From positions 1 through 64,000 of the forward strand of contig JAEZYD010000022.1 in assembly GCA_023419375.1 (NCBI GenBank): a DNA stretch of 64,000 bases, in the 5' to 3' direction. The position numbers were made by a program, and so were the translations under genes. Positions 32,474-42,208 of the stretch are shown piece after piece (positions within the stretch are counted from its first letter, which is position 1; each line of letters begins with the position of its first letter). The DNA is from Pseudomonadota bacterium. Its GTDB lineage: Bacteria; Desulfobacterota; Desulfovibrionia; Desulfovibrionales; Desulfovibrionaceae. Below the pieces are notes generated by a model. It saw only the letters and a list, made by a program, of their open reading frames with translations, was not told the DNA's origin and did no database searches.

Positions 32474-34567
32474 TTATCCTTGCAGATGCGCTCCTGATTC
32501 CAGGGCCCCTGCCACCACAGCGCAGAGCCGCGCCACATCCGCAGCCGGGGTAACATACGGCGGCATGAGGTAAACAAGCCGGTTAAAAGGCCGCACCCAA
32601 ATGCCGTGCCGTACAAAATATTCCTGCAACGCGACAGTATTGACGGGCTCGCACGTTTCCACAACGCCTATACCGCCCAGCACGCGCACATCGGCAACGC
32701 CTTGAAGCCCCGCACAGGGGGCAAGCCCTGAACGCAGGCCGTTTTCAAGATTTGCCACCTTCTGCCGCCAGTCTTCCTCCTGCAGCAGGTCAAGGCTGGC
32801 GCAGGCCACGGCGCAGGCCAGAGCATTGGCCATAAAGGTGGGGCCGTGCATAAATACATTGCCCCCGGCGCAGATGCCCTCCGCAACACTGGCTGTGCAG
32901 GCCGTGGCTGCCAGGGTGAGCACCCCGCCCGTAAGCGCCTTACCGCAACACAGAATATCCGGCGAAACGCCGGCCCATTCCGCGGCAAACATCTTGCCCG
33001 TGCGGCCAAAGCCCGTGGCGATTTCGTCAAATATCAGCAGCGCGCCAGCCTCGCGGCACAGTTGCGCAAGCCCGCGCAGGTAGTCCGGGTGGTAAAACCA
33101 CATGCCGCCCGCGCCCTGCACCACAGGTTCAAGAATCACCGCCGCGACCTCGTGCCCGCACTCGGCAAAAACACGCCGGGCATCGTCAAGGCTCGCGGGG
33201 TCAAAGGGCTGGTCAAAGCGGCACCGTGGCCGCTCCATAAATATCTGTTGGGGCAGCACGGCTGTAAACAGGCTGTGCATGCCCGTAACCGGGTCGCACA
33301 CCGACATGGCGCCAAAGGTATCCCCATGGTAGCCGCCGCGCGGCGTAAGAAACTTGCTGCGCCCGGTCTGGCCCCTGCCCTGCTGGTATTGCAGGGCCAT
33401 TTTCAGCGCCACCTCCACCGCCACCGAGCCGGAATCGGCAAAAAACACGCGCTCAAGTCCATCGGGCATAAGGCTCAGCAGCTTCTCTGCCAGATTGACC
33501 GCCGGTTCGTGCGTCAGGCCGCCAAACATCACGTGAGGCATGCGCCCGGCCTGTGAATGCAGGGCCTCCATAAGGCGTGGATGGTTATAGCCGTGCACGG
33601 CTGCCCACCAGGAGGACATGCCGTCCACAAGTTCCCTGCCGTCCGCCAGCACAATACGGTTGGCACTGGTGCGCGCCACTGTGCTGAGCAAGGGCGGCTG
33701 CATGGCCGAGGCGTAGGGATGCCAGATGGTCTGGTGATCGCGGCGCACAACATCCGCGCCGCAGTCGCAAGCAGGGTTCAGTGATGCCAGCAGATGCCGC
33801 ACCAGCGGCTCAAGCCCCTGGGCCAGCGTCTGCCAGCCCTTTGCGTCCAGTTGCGGCACACGCGGCAATTCCACCAAAGGCGCAGTCAGGCCCTGTTGCG
33901 CCAGTCGCTCACGCAGCATGGCGGCATTGTCGGCCAGCATGGCGTCCACATCCACACCGGGGCACCCTGCTGCCGGGTCGGCAGAGGGCACTAGCACCAC
34001 TCCCGCCAGTTGCAGGCCGTTATGGCGCAATGCATCCAGCGAAAGCAGAATGTGGTTCAGCCCACCCAGATAGTTGCCGCCCACCAGCAGCACAGGCAGG
34101 CCCACCGAGGCCATGAGGTCGAGCATGTCTTCACGCTCGTTGAGGGGCACACGCAGACCGCCAGCGCCCTCGAGCAGCAGCATTTCAGCCGTGCTGACGC
34201 GGCTGTGGCAAACAATGTCGTTACGCAGTTCTGCGCAGGTCAGGCGCATGCCTTCGCGGGCTGCGGCCAGATGGGGTGAAGCAGGCAGGCTGAAGCAATG
34301 TAGGGCCGTGGCAGGCAGCATGACGGCGCTTTGCGGCATACCCGCAACGGCAGCGGCATAGACGCGGGCATCGGCCAGGGGAGCCGTAGCGGCCTGCTCC
34401 GGCGCAACGCCTGTCTGCACAGGTTTTACAGCCTGAACATTGACTCCGGCCAGCAGCAGGGCCCGCAACAGGGCCGCCGTCACAACGGTTTTGCCCACAT
34501 CTGTGCCGGAACCGGCTACAAAAAGGCCCCTTAGCGGCGGGTCAGTCTTTTCCTCAGCAGCTTGCAT
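32474..34567 (-). CDS. bioDA: BioD-BioA fusion: dethiobiotin synthetase / DAPA aminotransferase
   Basis: This 697-residue bifunctional biotin enzyme has residues 1-235 as the BioD domain with the P-loop GSGTDVGKT near 19-27, KPVQTG and LLEGAGGLRVP. From about 245 to the end lies a class III PLP aminotransferase of the BioA type: IWHPYASAM, the MSSWWAAVHGYNHP block, RGGYHGDTFGAMSVCDP, FDEIATGFGRTGK, and the PLP Lys in CCGKALTGG. It should convert KAPA to DAPA and then to dethiobiotin, the substrate of adjacent BioB. The start at 34567 lies within the bioB end (14-nt overlap); a TTG at 34582 is an alternative. Fusion of these two steps is known but uncommon in bacteria. Confidence 0.93.
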   Translation of the reverse strand: MQAAEEKTDPPLRGLFVAGSGTDVGKTVVTAALLRALLLAGVNVQAVKPVQTGVAPEQAATAPLADARVYAAAVAGMPQSAVMLPATALHCFSLPASPHLAAAREGMRLTCAELRNDIVCHSRVSTAEMLLLEGAGGLRVPLNEREDMLDLMASVGLPVLLVGGNYLGGLNHILLSLDALRHNGLQLAGVVLVPSADPAAGCPGVDVDAMLADNAAMLRERLAQQGLTAPLVELPRVPQLDAKGWQTLAQGLEPLVRHLLASLNPACDCGADVVRRDHQTIWHPYASAMQPPLLSTVARTSANRIVLADGRELVDGMSSWWAAVHGYNHPRLMEALHSQAGRMPHVMFGGLTHEPAVNLAEKLLSLMPDGLERVFFADSGSVAVEVALKMALQYQQGRGQTGRSKFLTPRGGYHGDTFGAMSVCDPVTGMHSLFTAVLPQQIFMERPRCRFDQPFDPASLDDARRVFAECGHEVAAVILEPVVQGAGGMWFYHPDYLRGLAQLCREAGALLIFDEIATGFGRTGKMFAAEWAGVSPDILCCGKALTGGVLTLAATACTASVAEGICAGGNVFMHGPTFMANALACAVACASLDLLQEEDWRQKVANLENGLRSGLAPCAGLQGVADVRVLGGIGVVETCEPVNTVALQEYFVRHGIWVRPFNRLVYLMPPYVTPAADVARLCAVVAGALESGAHLQG

Positions 34568-35504
34568 CACAGCGAACCTCAAGTCCTTGCGCGGCGATCA
34601 TTTCAAGATCATGCGCAATGCTCTGCCCGTGGGTTGTAAGATAATCGCCCGTCATAAGGGCATTGGCCCCGGCGGCGAAAATTTCATTCTGGCGGCTGCC
34701 CAGCACAAGAGGTCTGCCCCCGCAGATGCGCAAGGTCGCCTTGGGCAAAATGTGCCGGAACACGGCAATGAGCGTCAGCGCTTCATCAGCGGAAAGGGGC
34801 TTCTGCCCTGCCAGCGGTGTTTCCGGGTGCGGATGCAGAAAATTCATGGGCACATGGCTCACGCCCATCTTTTTGAGGCTGAAGGCAAAGTCCACGCGGT
34901 CTTCCCAACTCTCACCCAGGCCGAACAGGCCGCCGGAACACACGCTCAGGCCCGCCTCACTGGCCCGCAAGGCGGTATCGCGCCGCTGCTCCCAGGTTTG
35001 CGTGGTGCACACGCTGGAGTAAAAGCCCTGTGAAGTTTCCATATTATGGTGGAAACGGCTAAGCCCGGCCCCGGACAAAAGGGCAAAATCCTCGGCCGTG
35101 AGTTTGCCCAGCGACGCGCAGATGCGCGGGCGCACGGCATCCGGCAGGCCGGAAATTACAGTGCGCAGGCGCTGCAATTCACTGCCGCTCAGGGCCGAAC
35201 CGCTGGTAACAACACCAATGCGGGCCACAGGCAGGGCTGCAAGATGCAGAATGCGCTCGCGCAGCTCCTCGTCCGGCAAGAGAGGAAAAACCTCGATGGG
35301 GGTGTGATTGTGCCTGCTCTGGGAGCAAAAACGGCAGTCCATGGAGCAGTTGCCGCTTTTTGCATTGATGATGGCGCACAAAACAATACCACGCCCAAAG
35401 GTCGCCTCGCGCAGCGCAGTGGCCCTGGCAAACAACTGTTCCTGCGGCAGGGACAAAAGCGCGAGGGCTTCGGCGGGCGTTGCAGCCGCCTGTGATTGAG
35501 TCAT
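34554..35504 (-). CDS. bioB: biotin synthase
   Basis: This 316-residue radical-SAM enzyme inserts sulfur into dethiobiotin. The [4Fe-4S] motif C53-x3-C57-x2-C60 reads CSMDCRFCSQS. Other BioB blocks: HHNMETSQGFYSSVCTTQTWEQR, CSGGLFGLGESWEDR, and PMNFLHPHPETPLA. ATG 35504 is preceded by AGGG and opens the conserved part. It is first of the two-gene biotin unit. I saw no obvious BirA operator in the 190-nt upstream region. Confidence 0.94.
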   Translation of the reverse strand: MTQSQAAATPAEALALLSLPQEQLFARATALREATFGRGIVLCAIINAKSGNCSMDCRFCSQSRHNHTPIEVFPLLPDEELRERILHLAALPVARIGVVTSGSALSGSELQRLRTVISGLPDAVRPRICASLGKLTAEDFALLSGAGLSRFHHNMETSQGFYSSVCTTQTWEQRRDTALRASEAGLSVCSGGLFGLGESWEDRVDFAFSLKKMGVSHVPMNFLHPHPETPLAGQKPLSADEALTLIAVFRHILPKATLRICGGRPLVLGSRQNEIFAAGANALMTGDYLTTHGQSIAHDLEMIAAQGLEVRCDASC

Positions 35505-35616
35505 GATATAACCCTGAAAAAGAACAATGGTGCAGAGCAAAAATTATTTGCTGACCGGAGCCACACTGAATGGCAGACATGCCGTCATACAGGCAGGCAC
35601 TATGCCATTTTTTGGC

Positions 35617-35649
35617 CTAAAAAAAAAGCCCGCCTCAGGGGCGGGCTTT
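35617..35649 (-). terminator. terminator of the MucR-type gene
   Basis: AAAGCCCGCC (35625-35634) pairs with GGCGGGCTTT (35640-35649). On the minus strand this is followed by nine T in all. A second small stem (CCCGC-CATA-GCGGG then TTTTT on the plus strand) lies at about 35667-35685. Confidence 0.85.
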
Positions 35650-35692
35650 CAGACCGGTGACAAAGCCCGCCATAGCGGGTTTTTGCCGGGGA

Positions 35693-36091
35693 TTACTGAA
35701 CCTTGCGGCGCTTTTCCCACAGCTTCATGTCTTTCATCTTTTTGCGGCGTTCGCGCTGCAGGGCCTTGCACACCAGAGGTGCGTCCTTCTTGAAGCCCCA
35801 CTTTTCGCGGTATTCGGCCGAGGTCATGCCATGGCTGGCCAGATGACGCTTGGTAAGGATCTTAAAGCTCTTTCCACACTCAAGGCAGGTGACGGACTTT
35901 TCTTTGACCGACTTGCGTGCTTCAACGGCCATTTCGCCGCTGTCCAGTTCCACAGGCGTTTCGCCTTCTGCAACTGATTTGATGCCCTGCGCCACTTTTT
36001 GTATAAAGGCGGCTATTTCTTCTTCGCTCATAACGCGAACGCCAGCTTGTGCTCTGGTAATTTCCAGCGCCTCTTTCAGATAATCGTCCAT
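35693..36091 (-). CDS. MucR/Ros-family zinc-finger transcriptional regulator
   Basis: This 132-residue DNA-binding protein has a C-terminal zinc finger of the Ros/MucR type, CLECGK then RHLASHGM (Cys2-His2), followed by the family's TSAEYREKWGFKKDAPLVCKALQRERRKK basic segment. ATG 36091 has AAGGGG upstream; the longer frame to 36205 covers its leader. MucR proteins repress surface-polysaccharide, motility or cell-cycle genes in alpha-proteobacteria; several paralogues occur in Desulfovibrio. A TTGACG-17-TATGTT promoter lies about 100 nt upstream. The target is unknown, and no adjacent gene suggests one. Confidence 0.85.
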   Translation of the reverse strand: MDDYLKEALEITRAQAGVRVMSEEEIAAFIQKVAQGIKSVAEGETPVELDSGEMAVEARKSVKEKSVTCLECGKSFKILTKRHLASHGMTSAEYREKWGFKKDAPLVCKALQRERRKKMKDMKLWEKRRKVQ

Positions 36092-36196
36092 AACTACCCC
36101 TTTATTGTCTTCAATATACTCAATCTGACGCGCTGCGTACCCGCCTGATCGGCTCATTGACAGAACAGTCGGTCCCCCTCCCGTCCTGATGGGGAG

Positions 36197-36225
36197 AACA
36201 TACACAGCAGCTATTGTTTCGTCAA
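36197..36225 (-). promoter_or_regulatory. sigma-70-type promoter of the MucR-type gene
   Basis: On the minus strand TTGACG (36225-36220) and TATGTT (36202-36197) are separated by exactly 17 nt in an AT-rich, gene-free stretch. Transcription would begin near 36190, leaving a leader of about 100 nt. Confidence 0.5.
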
Positions 36226-36335
36226 TGTACTATGCCCTATAATATAAAATTGCGTTGCAAATTTTACATAACCATTAATCCAGAATGTATTAACTTGTTG
36301 CAGTTACTTGGTGTCGGTGCAGGCGCAACAAACGT

Positions 36336-36381
36336 AAAAAACAGGGAGGCCGCTTGAAAAAACTTTCCCAAGCGGCCTCCC
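36336..36381 (-). terminator. terminator of the 246-residue lipoprotein gene
   Basis: GGGAGGCCGCTTG (36344-36356) pairs with CAAGCGGCCTCCC (36369-36381), a perfect 13-bp stem. On the minus strand TGTTTTTT follows. The remainder of the 36092-36423 gap is AT-rich promoter and leader DNA. Confidence 0.88.
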
Positions 36382-36423
36382 AGGCGGAATCCCGGTATAA
36401 TGTCAGATTACTGCGAGAACATG

Positions 36424-37164
36424 CTACTTTAAGACAAATGTGTCATACTTTGATGCAGTTCCCCAGAAGCGATGATCCATATACTGCCCACGAATGTTCT
36501 TTGCATATCCTTCTGTAATTCCAGTTATATTTCCAGATACAGAAGCAACGGCAAAGGCGGCGCTGGCACGCTGTTCAAAGGCGCGAAGCTGGTCTGTCTG
36601 ACTTTCTGTCAGGTTTTCCTGCGCGGCAAGATTTTCAGGCAGGGGTTCTCTGTATTCCAGTATGACCTTGGTGTCATTGAAATTGTATCTGGCGGCAAAA
36701 CCGCGCGTCAGCCAGCGCATGGGCTTTGCTTCGTCCGTCAACCCTGCAAGGGCTGAAAATGCATCCCTTTTGCTGTCCACAATATAGGTGCTGGCCGCAA
36801 AGCCGTCATTGTTGAAAATCTCCACCCCTTTATCGACGCTAAAGGGGCGCTGGCCGTCGCTGTCCCAGTACCAGCCGCGCGGCACCTCTGCCAGCCCCAC
36901 AATGGCCAGGGGGCTTTGAGGATCGCCCTTGCCGTAAACAGCAACCCAAGCTTGCAGCGGCAAGCCGCCGATAACGCCTGCACCGTCAAGACTGATGCTT
37001 GTTTCGCCGCCGGTAAGCAGGGGCATGTTCACGGCTTTCACGCTAATGGCCGGGCGGGCTGTGGAAACATAGGCCGTGTTCTGCATTCCCCTTTGCAATG
37101 CGCCGGTGCATCCGGCCATCAAGGCAAGCAGGCCGAGTGTAACGCAAAGAAGCACTCTGTTCAT
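36424..37164 (-). CDS. lipoprotein of unknown function
   Basis: This 246-residue protein has a lipoprotein signal peptide (VTLGLLALMAGC, Cys near residue 18) followed by TGALQRGMQNTAY. The mature part is mixed alpha/beta with GWYWDSDGQRPFSVDKGVEIFNNDGFAASTY and ends in the DHRFWGTASKYDTFVLK block. It may belong to DUF4851, a lipoprotein family I remember from Desulfovibrio, but this is uncertain. ATG 37164 has GGAGGGC 3 nt upstream. It stands alone, with a strong terminator. Localisation to the outer membrane or periplasm is likely; function is unknown. Confidence 0.68.
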   Translation of the reverse strand: MNRVLLCVTLGLLALMAGCTGALQRGMQNTAYVSTARPAISVKAVNMPLLTGGETSISLDGAGVIGGLPLQAWVAVYGKGDPQSPLAIVGLAEVPRGWYWDSDGQRPFSVDKGVEIFNNDGFAASTYIVDSKRDAFSALAGLTDEAKPMRWLTRGFAARYNFNDTKVILEYREPLPENLAAQENLTESQTDQLRAFEQRASAAFAVASVSGNITGITEGYAKNIRGQYMDHRFWGTASKYDTFVLK

Positions 37165-37453
37165 ATGCCCTCCAAGGCTGACGGCGCACATCACGCCCTG
37201 CATCATAGGTGGGATTGCGGGACGTTTCATCGCACATGTCCATTTAAATTGCATCAGGCAGACAACCCCACCCCACGGTGGAACTGCTGTTGTGTCTGGT
37301 TATATTCCAAGGAGTGAACGCATGCAATGCACCCTTGCGTGCCTGAAGGGCGTATGGGGAGCGTTACCTCATGCAAGATGCGCAGAGCCGACAGCGGCAG
37401 GATTAGGCGGCAGACAAGATGGCACAGGCGCAAAGGATGAAAAGCGGGAGAAG

Positions 37454-40400
37454 CTAGGGAGTGGCGGGTTTGGCCGCAGGTGCTGCCTGACTGCCCGCCC
37501 CTCCGGGCAGGTAGTTTTGCAGATCGCGTGAGACCTCAAAAGTGTGCAGTTCCGCCGTGGCTGCTTTGGCAAAAGGCGAATCGGCATAGTTGCGCACAAT
37601 ATCCTCAAGCAAAGCCTGAGCCCGCGTGGCATCGCCCAGCTTGCGGTACAGCCGGGCCTCGCGGAAACGCAAGCCCGGATATTCCGGCGACTCCTTGGGT
37701 ACAAAGGCATTGTAACGCGCAAGCCATTCCAGGGCTTCCGGCACACGGTTACCCACTTCGCAGATATCCATGAGTGAAAGTATGGCATCCTTGATGCGCT
37801 GCGGGTCGGCCTTGTCGGAACGTTCGTTCTGCAACTGGGTAAAGAGATCAATCACCTTGCGGTTCAGCGTGTAGGAATTGCGAATATCTTTGCGCTGTTC
37901 CGCATCACGGGCAAGAAAGTACGTGGCATAGGCCCGCTGATAGAGCGGGATGTCCTGCCGCTCGGCAAGCTTTTGCCACATGGCGAGAGCAGCCCCGTTC
38001 AGATTGAGATTCTGGGCCGAGAGCGCCATGGCGTAATCAAGCTGGTTGCGCAACTGGGGGTTCAGAGGCCAGGTGGCCACCAGTTTGCCAAGATCAAGAA
38101 TCTTTGCCCAGGCCCCGGCCTGAAGATAGCGGTTGAAAAATTCCGTAAAGGTCGCTTCCCCATACTGGGGATCCATGGGCGACTTCAAAAAGTCCGCCAA
38201 CATGCCAAGGGCCTGTTCCGTATCGCCCCGCTCAAGCATGCCCTGCGCCAGGGCATAGCGCATACGCGGATCTATAGCCCCGTAGCGCTCGCGCACCAAG
38301 GGAAAGCCATTCCACAAAATGAGAATGCGCCCATAGTTTTTTTCTGTCATGGAGTTGGCAAGCTCTTTTTGAAAAGCAAGCCAGATAATATCGCGAGCCT
38401 GCGCCACGTTGGCGTTTTCCGGGTAGCCATCAATAAAATCTGCGGCCTTGCCCATGGCCTCGGTATAACGCTTGCTCCAATAGAGCCACATGGCCTCCTT
38501 GAGCCGCGCAAGTACAGACTCCGGCGCTGTGCGCGAAGCCGCCGCAAGGTTGGCGTAAACCTTGGGCAGGTTGCCACTGGCGGCCCTGGCAAAAACCTGT
38601 GTCATGGCCTCATAGTTGATGGGCGAATCATAAATGCCGCCCTCGGCCAGCCGCAGATTTGCCATACTTGCCGCATGGGTTCCCGCAAAATGCCGCGTCA
38701 GATAGGAATACAGAAACTCGGCCCCGCTCTTGTTGCCAAGGCGGGTGTACATGTCGCCCATTTTAAGGAGCAGGTCGTCATTGCCCTTTTGCCCGGGCAC
38801 AAGGTTGTAATACAGCCAGTACAGGGTCAGGGCCGCAACGGGTTTGTCCAGGGCCTCATCATTGGCGCCCTGCAAAAACAGGAAGGTGGGATCTTCAATA
38901 TAATAGCGGGGCCAGCGCTTGCTTATAAAGTCGAGAATAACCTGCGCATTGGTGTACTTGCTCTGGTTGTTCAGCGCCTGGGCAAGCCCCACGGACGCCT
39001 CCTGCAAAAAGGAGGATTCAGGGTACTTGTCGAGCACAATGGCAAAGGACTGCTCCGCCTGAGCATCCATGTGCCGCTTGAGCTGCGCCTTGCCCAGGGC
39101 TGTAAAGCCCTGCGCCACGCCGGGATAATCCGGATAGCGCCGATACATGGCCACAATGTAGCCCCCGGCATCCACCAGATTGCCCACATTGACGTTAACC
39201 AACCCCAGGCGCAGGAGGGCCTCCGGCACGCGGGGAGAACGCAGGTCAAAATTCATGGCCTCGCTGGTGGCTGAAACAATAGGCTCAAAGCCAGCCAGCG
39301 GATTATCGGCATATCTGGCCCATACGCAATCGCTGATGTAATACAGCGTTTTGAGGCGCATATCGGCACTGATGGTGGGCATTTCCTTCAGTTTTTCCAA
39401 CTGCGGCAGAGCCTCAACGAACTTGCGTTCCTTGATGAGCCGCTCGGCCTCTTCCATCATTTTTTCCGGGTCAGCAGGCTTGGCAACAGGATTGCCCTGT
39501 TCGTCCACATAGACCACGGGCCGGGGTTCTTCCTTGGGAGCAGCGGCCCCGTGACCGCCTTTTTCTTCGGCATGCGGCAGCCCCACAACATTGTCTGAAA
39601 CCTTGCCGGATACGTTGCCGATCACGTCGTTGGGCTTTGCCTGATTGGCCACGGGCGCAGGCGCAGAAGCTGCGGCGGGCGCAGGCTGTTGAGCCGGTGC
39701 AGTTTTTGCCTGCGGCGCAGGCTGCGGCGCTGGTTGGAGTGCAGGCTGGGGCGACGGTTGCGGTATGGCCTGCGGCACAACCTGCTGGACAGGCTGTGGA
39801 ACGGGCTGAGCTTGCGGCTGCGCAGCGGGCGGTGTTGCACGCTGGACGCCATTTTGCGGGGCAGGGGCAGGCTGGGCAACTGGCCTTGTTACGGGCTGAG
39901 TTGGAGGCTGCGTTTGTGGCTGGCTGACTGGCGCAGCCGGAGCCGTTGGCGCCGACGTTGCCGCTGTGGCCGGAGCCGCCGCAGGATCATTGCTGGGGAT
40001 TGATGTGGAAAGCCCCTTGCTGTCAGGCCAGTCTTCCGGCCCGCCGGGGTTCACCCGGCTCATGAGGCTCTGGCCGTCCAGCTTCACGGCGAAGCTATCC
40101 GCACCGCCTGCGGCTTGCGGCACCTCGGCGGCCTCCGCAGCCTTGGTCGAACCAAGGGCGGAAATTTTCTGGCTCAAATCCGCCAGCTTTGCCTTGCCCG
40201 CGTCAAACAGGTCAGTAGTAAACAGGCCAGCGATGGGCAAGGCCTTTACACCCTGCTGCACATCGGTCAGCAGTTTTTGGGCCTTCTGCAAAAAGCCCAC
40301 TGCGGCATCTGCGGGCAGGTTAACGGCAAAAGAGGCCCCCTGTTCTTCTGAATCAGCAGATGCATTGCCCGCAGGCACGCCCGCCGCATCCAGACGAGAG

Positions 40401-40900
40401 GAATTTTCCCCTTTCTGGGTTCCGGCGGCAAAAATTTCTATATTCAGTTCAGAAGGAGAAGACCGGCGCATGACATGGTTCACGGCCTTGGGAGAAAGCG
40501 TAATGCGCAACTGGCCGTTGGAAAGCCCGATGCTGTCGAGCAGCGCACCCGCAGAAGGCGCTGGGCCGCTGCGCTCAAGCGTTACGGAAGGATCGTCAAG
40601 ATAGAGAAGCAAGGTATTGCCGGTGCGCAAGAGCCTATGCACCTGACCGGGGCTGTCGAGCGTAAGACGCAGCCTTTCCCCGGCGGGCTGTGAACTTTTT
40701 GATTGTTGCCCGGCAGCCGTGGCTGCGTCAGTATCGGCAATGGGCGCCCAGCTCCAGCTCATGCCGTGCGAAGGCTGGGCGGGCAGCAAAAGGCTCGCAA
40801 TCAGCAGCAAAGCCCCAACACGTGAGCAGCGTTGGGGGATCGCACCCTTGCGGGCAGAAATATGAGGCCGTGGCGCGGCGGCGAAAAGTTGTGTGTTCAC
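37454..40900 (-). CDS. large exported TPR protein with Pro/Gln-rich linker
   Basis: This is a protein of about 1,148 residues. A signal peptide-like core VGALLLIASLLLPAQPSHG lies near residues 28-46. An N-terminal beta-rich domain (about 60-160; LRLTLDSPGQVHRLLRTGNTLLLYLDD, an AMIN-like pattern) is followed by a low-complexity linker of Pro/Gln/Ala repeats at about 313-420, then tetratricopeptide repeats over the last 700 residues. The start is uncertain: I use GTG 40900, but TTG 40951 also opens this frame and no good ribosome binding site is visible. It follows the sigma-54 activator gene by 22-73 nt, so the two are likely co-transcribed. A FimV-like, envelope or motility scaffold is possible. 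Confidence 0.75.
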   Translation of the reverse strand: MNTQLFAAAPRPHISARKGAIPQRCSRVGALLLIASLLLPAQPSHGMSWSWAPIADTDAATAAGQQSKSSQPAGERLRLTLDSPGQVHRLLRTGNTLLLYLDDPSVTLERSGPAPSAGALLDSIGLSNGQLRITLSPKAVNHVMRRSSPSELNIEIFAAGTQKGENSSRLDAAGVPAGNASADSEEQGASFAVNLPADAAVGFLQKAQKLLTDVQQGVKALPIAGLFTTDLFDAGKAKLADLSQKISALGSTKAAEAAEVPQAAGGADSFAVKLDGQSLMSRVNPGGPEDWPDSKGLSTSIPSNDPAAAPATAATSAPTAPAAPVSQPQTQPPTQPVTRPVAQPAPAPQNGVQRATPPAAQPQAQPVPQPVQQVVPQAIPQPSPQPALQPAPQPAPQAKTAPAQQPAPAAASAPAPVANQAKPNDVIGNVSGKVSDNVVGLPHAEEKGGHGAAAPKEEPRPVVYVDEQGNPVAKPADPEKMMEEAERLIKERKFVEALPQLEKLKEMPTISADMRLKTLYYISDCVWARYADNPLAGFEPIVSATSEAMNFDLRSPRVPEALLRLGLVNVNVGNLVDAGGYIVAMYRRYPDYPGVAQGFTALGKAQLKRHMDAQAEQSFAIVLDKYPESSFLQEASVGLAQALNNQSKYTNAQVILDFISKRWPRYYIEDPTFLFLQGANDEALDKPVAALTLYWLYYNLVPGQKGNDDLLLKMGDMYTRLGNKSGAEFLYSYLTRHFAGTHAASMANLRLAEGGIYDSPINYEAMTQVFARAASGNLPKVYANLAAASRTAPESVLARLKEAMWLYWSKRYTEAMGKAADFIDGYPENANVAQARDIIWLAFQKELANSMTEKNYGRILILWNGFPLVRERYGAIDPRMRYALAQGMLERGDTEQALGMLADFLKSPMDPQYGEATFTEFFNRYLQAGAWAKILDLGKLVATWPLNPQLRNQLDYAMALSAQNLNLNGAALAMWQKLAERQDIPLYQRAYATYFLARDAEQRKDIRNSYTLNRKVIDLFTQLQNERSDKADPQRIKDAILSLMDICEVGNRVPEALEWLARYNAFVPKESPEYPGLRFREARLYRKLGDATRAQALLEDIVRNYADSPFAKAATAELHTFEVSRDLQNYLPGGAGSQAAPAAKPATP
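39640..39960 (-). repeat. Pro/Gln/Ala low-complexity coding repeat
   Basis: About 320 nt within the large TPR gene encode irregular repeats of the type QPxxQP and QPAP. The DNA is rich in GGCTG/GGGCTG-type units on the plus strand and could vary in length by slippage or recombination. Confidence 0.7.
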
Positions 40901-40973
40901 TTGCACTTCGCAGGATATGTCGTGGCGTCTGAGCCGCAAAATCCAACGCAAATTTTATGCAAATATTATGCCG

Positions 40974-42113
<1,140 letters not shown>

Positions 42114-42208
42114 ATCCTTTCCTGTGTCAATACACTGACACGCATTGGATTACCAGTAAAAATGCGCCTATTCTACCGCATTTACCCTCAGCCATGCCGC
42201 ATTTAGCC

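Noticed and set aside
39640..39960. Repeat-rich DNA as a CRISPR array
   Set aside because: Units are irregular, in frame and encode Pro/Gln repeats of the large TPR protein; no constant repeat-spacer spacing.
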